This document shows, piece by piece, positions 5,338 to 7,460 of a DNA stretch of 7,460 nt. Within the stretch, counting starts at the first letter, position 1. Every line of letters begins with the position of its first letter. Position numbers and translations under genes: made by a program. Source of the DNA: Lachnoclostridium phytofermentans (GTDB lineage Bacteria > Bacillota > Clostridia > Lachnospirales > Lachnospiraceae); contig DPVV01000453.1 in assembly GCA_003526525.1 (NCBI GenBank), forward strand, positions 1-7,460, read 5' to 3'. Below the pieces are notes generated by a model. The model did no database searches and was not told the DNA's origin. It saw only the letters and a program-made list of their open reading frames with translations.

Positions 5338-6513
5338 ATGTATAAAGCATTTTTAATAAAGTACGCAGAGATTGGTCTAAAAGGTAAAAATCGTCATGTA
5401 TTCGAGAACGCCCTTAAAGACCAGATTCGTTTTAACTTAAATAAACTAGGAGAGTATGCAGTATCCAGGGAACAAGGACGTGTTTTTGTTGAATGTCCAG
5501 ATGATTTCGATTACGATGAAACCGTTGCGGCATTACAAAGAGTATTTGGTATTACAGGAATAAGTCCAGTTGTCGTAATTGAGTCAACCGATTGGGAAAA
5601 CATTAAACAAGAAGTTGGTGATTATGTAGAGAAATTCTATGGCCGTAAACCTTTTACGTTTAAAGTAGAGGCGAAACGTGGTAACAAGCAGTATCCAATT
5701 CAATCACCTGAGATTTGTTCTAAGATGGGTGCGTATTTATTAAATCGCTTTCCAGAACTATCTGTTGATGTTCACACACCACAAGAATATATTACCGTGG
5801 AAGTTCGTAACAAAGCTTATGTATATTCTAACACCTTAAAGGGACCAGGTGGTATGCCAGTGGGTACAGGTGGAAGAGCAATGTTATTATTATCTGGTGG
5901 TATTGATAGCCCGGTTGCTGGATATATGATTTCAAAGCGTGGTGTAACAATAGAAGCAACTTATTTTCATGCACCTCCTTATACCAGTGAGCGTGCGAAG
6001 CAAAAGGTAGTTGATTTAGCTAAGATAATATCTGCATACACAGGACCAATTAAGCTTCATGTCGTGAACTTTACAGATATTCAGTTATATATATATGAGA
6101 AGTGCCCTCATGAAGAATTAACGATTATAATGCGCCGCTATATGATGAAAATAGCTGAAAAAATTGCAAATCGCAATAAATGCATTGGTTTAATTACAGG
6201 AGAAAGTATTGGCCAGGTAGCAAGCCAGACTATGCATTCCCTAGCTGCAACAAATGCAGTTTGTACAATGCCAGTATATCGTCCGCTAATCGGTATGGAT
6301 AAGCAGGAGATCATTGATATCTCAGAACGAATTGGAACTTTTGAAACATCAGTATTGCCTTATGAAGATTGCTGTACAATTTTCGTGGCAAAACATCCAG
6401 TAACAAGACCAATATTATCCGTAATAGAAAAGAATGAGCTTAATCTATCAGAAAAAATAGATGAAATGGTAAAGACAGCGATTGATACAAGAGAAATTAT
6501 TACCGTAAAGTAA
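5338..6513 (+). CDS. thiI: tRNA uracil 4-sulfurtransferase ThiI (no rhodanese domain)
   Basis: ThiI adenylates and thiolates uridine 8 of tRNA to 4-thiouridine, and in some bacteria also carries sulfur for thiamine thiazole synthesis. The 391-residue product has the N-terminal ferredoxin-like domain (MYKAFLIKYAEIGLKGKNR at the start), a THUMP RNA-binding domain (about 60-165), and an ATP-pyrophosphatase domain with the PP-loop SGGIDSP (186-192). EDCCTIFVAKHP (343-354) matches the conserved C-terminal cysteine region. It stops where E. coli ThiI (482 residues) continues into a rhodanese domain, so this is the short Bacillota form, which needs a partner desulfurase; one lies directly upstream. 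I chose ATG 5338 because GGAG (5328-5331) lies six bases before it and residue 1 matches family starts. ATG 5326 (four residues longer) is possible; a TTG at 5290 would translate the leader. Confidence 0.95.
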   Translation: MYKAFLIKYAEIGLKGKNRHVFENALKDQIRFNLNKLGEYAVSREQGRVFVECPDDFDYDETVAALQRVFGITGISPVVVIESTDWENIKQEVGDYVEKFYGRKPFTFKVEAKRGNKQYPIQSPEICSKMGAYLLNRFPELSVDVHTPQEYITVEVRNKAYVYSNTLKGPGGMPVGTGGRAMLLLSGGIDSPVAGYMISKRGVTIEATYFHAPPYTSERAKQKVVDLAKIISAYTGPIKLHVVNFTDIQLYIYEKCPHEELTIIMRRYMMKIAEKIANRNKCIGLITGESIGQVASQTMHSLAATNAVCTMPVYRPLIGMDKQEIIDISERIGTFETSVLPYEDCCTIFVAKHPVTRPILSVIEKNELNLSEKIDEMVKTAIDTREIITVK

Positions 6514-6514
6514 T

Positions 6515-6550
6515 AAAAAAACAGTTGTTATCTTCTGATAACAACTGTTT
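6515..6550 (-). terminator. Terminator shared by thiI and the HPr-like gene
   Basis: AAACAGTTGTTATC (6519-6532) pairs perfectly with GATAACAACTGTTT (6537-6550), 14 pairs around a TTCT loop. Read on the minus strand it ends in a run of about seven U, ideal for terminating the HPr-like transcript 12 bases after its stop. On the plus strand it starts right after the thiI stop, but the following GTTTGATTATGTTTT is a poorer tract, so it is weaker for thiI. It serves two convergent genes. Confidence 0.9.
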
Positions 6551-6562
6551 GATTATGTTTTA

Positions 6563-6796
6563 CTACTCAACGATGTATTGCTGTAAAATTGCTAAAATAT
6601 CATCCATGTTACCATCGCCATGGATATTAAGTTCGATTGGCTTAGATAAATCTAAACTGAATATACCCATAATAGATTTTGCATCGATAACATATCTTCC
6701 GGATACTAAATCAAAATCGGAATCGAATTTAGTAACATCGTTTACAAAGGACTTAACCTTATCAATTGAATTTAATGAAATCTTTACTGTTTTCAT
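6563..6796 (-). CDS. HPr-like protein lacking the phosphorylatable histidine
   Basis: This 77-residue protein resembles HPr, the small phosphocarrier of the sugar phosphotransferase system: KFDSDFDL (23-30), then AKSIMGIFSLDL (39-50), which matches the HPr region around regulatory Ser46 (here S41), a beta strand (about 54-58), and a C-terminal helix ending LQQYIVE. The catalytic site is missing: where HPr has His15 in a GIHARPA context, this protein reads LNSIDKVK (8-15), with no histidine or arginine. It therefore cannot be a normal PEP-dependent phosphocarrier; a regulatory or Crh-like role through Ser41 is possible but unproven. The ATG (6796-6794) follows a perfect AGGAGG (6810-6805, minus strand) with an eight-base gap. 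It has its own promoter and terminator, so it is monocistronic and oriented against its neighbours. Confidence 0.8.
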   Translation of the reverse strand: MKTVKISLNSIDKVKSFVNDVTKFDSDFDLVSGRYVIDAKSIMGIFSLDLSKPIELNIHGDGNMDDILAILQQYIVE

Positions 6797-6837
6797 GAGA
6801 AATTCCTCCTTAATGATGTTGATGTATTATTCAAGTC

Positions 6838-6872
6838 CATAGCGGAAACTGTAAACCCCGCAGGATACTATG
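6838..6872 (-). promoter_or_regulatory. Hairpin in the leader of the HPr-like gene
   Basis: On the minus-strand transcript, CATA (6872-6869) pairs with TATG (6841-6838) and GCGG (6861-6858) pairs with CCGC (6845-6842), with a seven-base bulge on one side. The leader from the predicted start (about 6925) to the ATG is roughly 130 bases, long for such a small gene. It also contains TTCCA/TGGAA pairing near 6890-6915. I recognise no known riboswitch. Confidence 0.35.
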
Positions 6873-6931
6873 AATTTATGGTACCTTATTTCCAAAATAT
6901 CTGGAATACACAGGAAACCTATCTCACTAAT

Positions 6932-6960
6932 ATACTACATTTAACCTAATTAAATGTCAA
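6932..6960 (-). promoter_or_regulatory. Promoter for the HPr-like gene
   Basis: On the minus strand a perfect -35 box TTGACA (6960-6955) is followed after 17 bases by TAGTAT (6937-6932), a partial match to TATAAT. Transcription would start near 6925. The -35 box directly abuts the candidate -35 of the rightward mtaB promoter. Confidence 0.6.
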
Positions 6961-6989
6961 TATACAAAGTGTAGAAAAAAGGACATAAT
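6961..6989 (+). promoter_or_regulatory. Candidate promoter for mtaB
   Basis: TATACA (6961-6966) and CATAAT (6984-6989) are 17 bases apart, matching the consensus at four and five of six positions. Some promoter is needed here because the preceding gene points the other way. An alternative -10 is GATAAT at 6997-7002. Confidence 0.4.
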
Positions 6990-7053
6990 ATTTTATGATA
7001 ATTTTCGGTTTATTTTTTGATAAGCCTGAATATAGAAAGGATTGTAGCTACAA

Positions 7054-7460
7054 ATGCAAGAAATTGATCAAACGAGTAATACCAACAAAACTAATATGAA
7101 TAATGTGACTGGTAAAAAGGTAGCTTTCTTAACGCTTGGCTGTAAGGTAAATTCCTATGAAACAGAAGCTATGCAGCAACTCTTTTTAGATGCTGGTGCT
7201 ACGATTGTAGAGTTTGAAGAACAATCGGATATTTACGTTGTAAATACCTGTACAGTTACGAATATTGCGGATAGAAAATCCCGTCAAATGCTTCATAAAG
7301 CGAAAAAGAATAATCCAGACTCCATAGTAATTGCGGTTGGTTGCTATGTACAGGCAGCAAAAGAAGCTTTACTTGAGGATGATACCGTTGACTTAGTGAT
7401 TGGAAATAATAAAAAGAACGAAATTGTTTTCTTGGTAGATGAATATTATGATAACCAAAG
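7054..7460 (+). CDS. mtaB: tRNA t6A37 methylthiotransferase MtaB (5' part, cut by window end)
   Basis: MtaB is a radical-SAM enzyme that adds a methylthio group to N6-threonylcarbamoyladenosine at tRNA position 37. Only the first 135 codons are present. They cover the N-terminal UPF0004 domain, with its three cluster-binding cysteines visible: C30 in LGCKVNSYETEAM, C66 in VVNTCTVTNIADRKSRQ and C97 in VGCYVQ. The LGCKVN and NTCTVTNIADRKSRQ forms point to MtaB and not MiaB or RimO. The radical-SAM CxxxCxxC and TRAM domains would lie beyond the window. The predicted protein has about 20 low-complexity Asn/Thr-rich residues before the usual start (KKVAFLTLGCK). AAAGGA (7036-7041) is 12 bases from the ATG, a long gap, with the palindrome TTGTAGCTACAA filling it. 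The internal ATG at 7096 has no ribosome binding site. Confidence 0.93.
   Translation, partial: MQEIDQTSNTNKTNMNNVTGKKVAFLTLGCKVNSYETEAMQQLFLDAGATIVEFEEQSDIYVVNTCTVTNIADRKSRQMLHKAKKNNPDSIVIAVGCYVQAAKEALLEDDTVDLVIGNNKKNEIVFLVDEYYDNQ

Noticed and set aside
6525..6842. 105-codon plus-strand frame opposite the HPr-like gene
   Set aside because: It is antisense to a gene with a recognisable fold and a perfect ribosome binding site, and it begins inside the terminator hairpin.

Overview
The window looks like chromosomal DNA of a low-GC Gram-positive anaerobe, most likely a Lachnospiraceae-type clostridium (inference). The grounds are AT-rich spacers, strong GGAGG-type ribosome binding sites, and the order dnaJ - prmA - rsmE - ... 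- mtaB, which is the downstream half of the Bacillota heat-shock cluster (hrcA-grpE-dnaK-dnaJ-prmA-rsmE-mtaB in Bacillus subtilis). Protein calls rest on motifs read by eye, without database searches.

Layout. Bases 1-399 hold a two-copy 51-bp tandem repeat, a near-consensus sigma-A promoter and a long leader with a 17-bp hairpin. Then come dnaJ (400-1542), prmA (1635-2633), a 299-bp spacer with terminator(s), an extended -10 promoter and a degenerate A-rich repeat, and rsmE (2933-3676). A second spacer carries three copies of a short hairpin repeat. An IscS/NifS-type cysteine desulfurase (3906-5093) and thiI (5338-6513) follow, each behind its own copy of a similar short hairpin leader. A small HPr-like gene lies on the minus strand (6563-6796), with a strong terminator between it and thiI. 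The 5' part of mtaB (7054 to the window edge) reads rightward again.

How the genes fit together. Apart from the chaperone dnaJ and the HPr-like gene, every protein gene here acts in modification of the translation machinery: PrmA methylates ribosomal protein L11, RsmE methylates 16S rRNA, the desulfurase would pass cysteine sulfur to ThiI for 4-thiouridine in tRNA, and MtaB methylthiolates t6A in tRNA. Desulfurase, thiI and the HPr-like gene sit between rsmE and mtaB, which are neighbours in B. subtilis.

The protein genes are ordinary; the less expected content is in the spacers. The best candidate for something undescribed is the roughly 45-base element in front of both the desulfurase and thiI: a hairpin whose stem sequence differs but still pairs, with a shared CCCAAARTT loop, placed 28-30 bases before the start codon. 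Next are the structured dnaJ leader, the covarying hairpin repeats after rsmE, and an HPr-fold protein without the phosphorylatable histidine.
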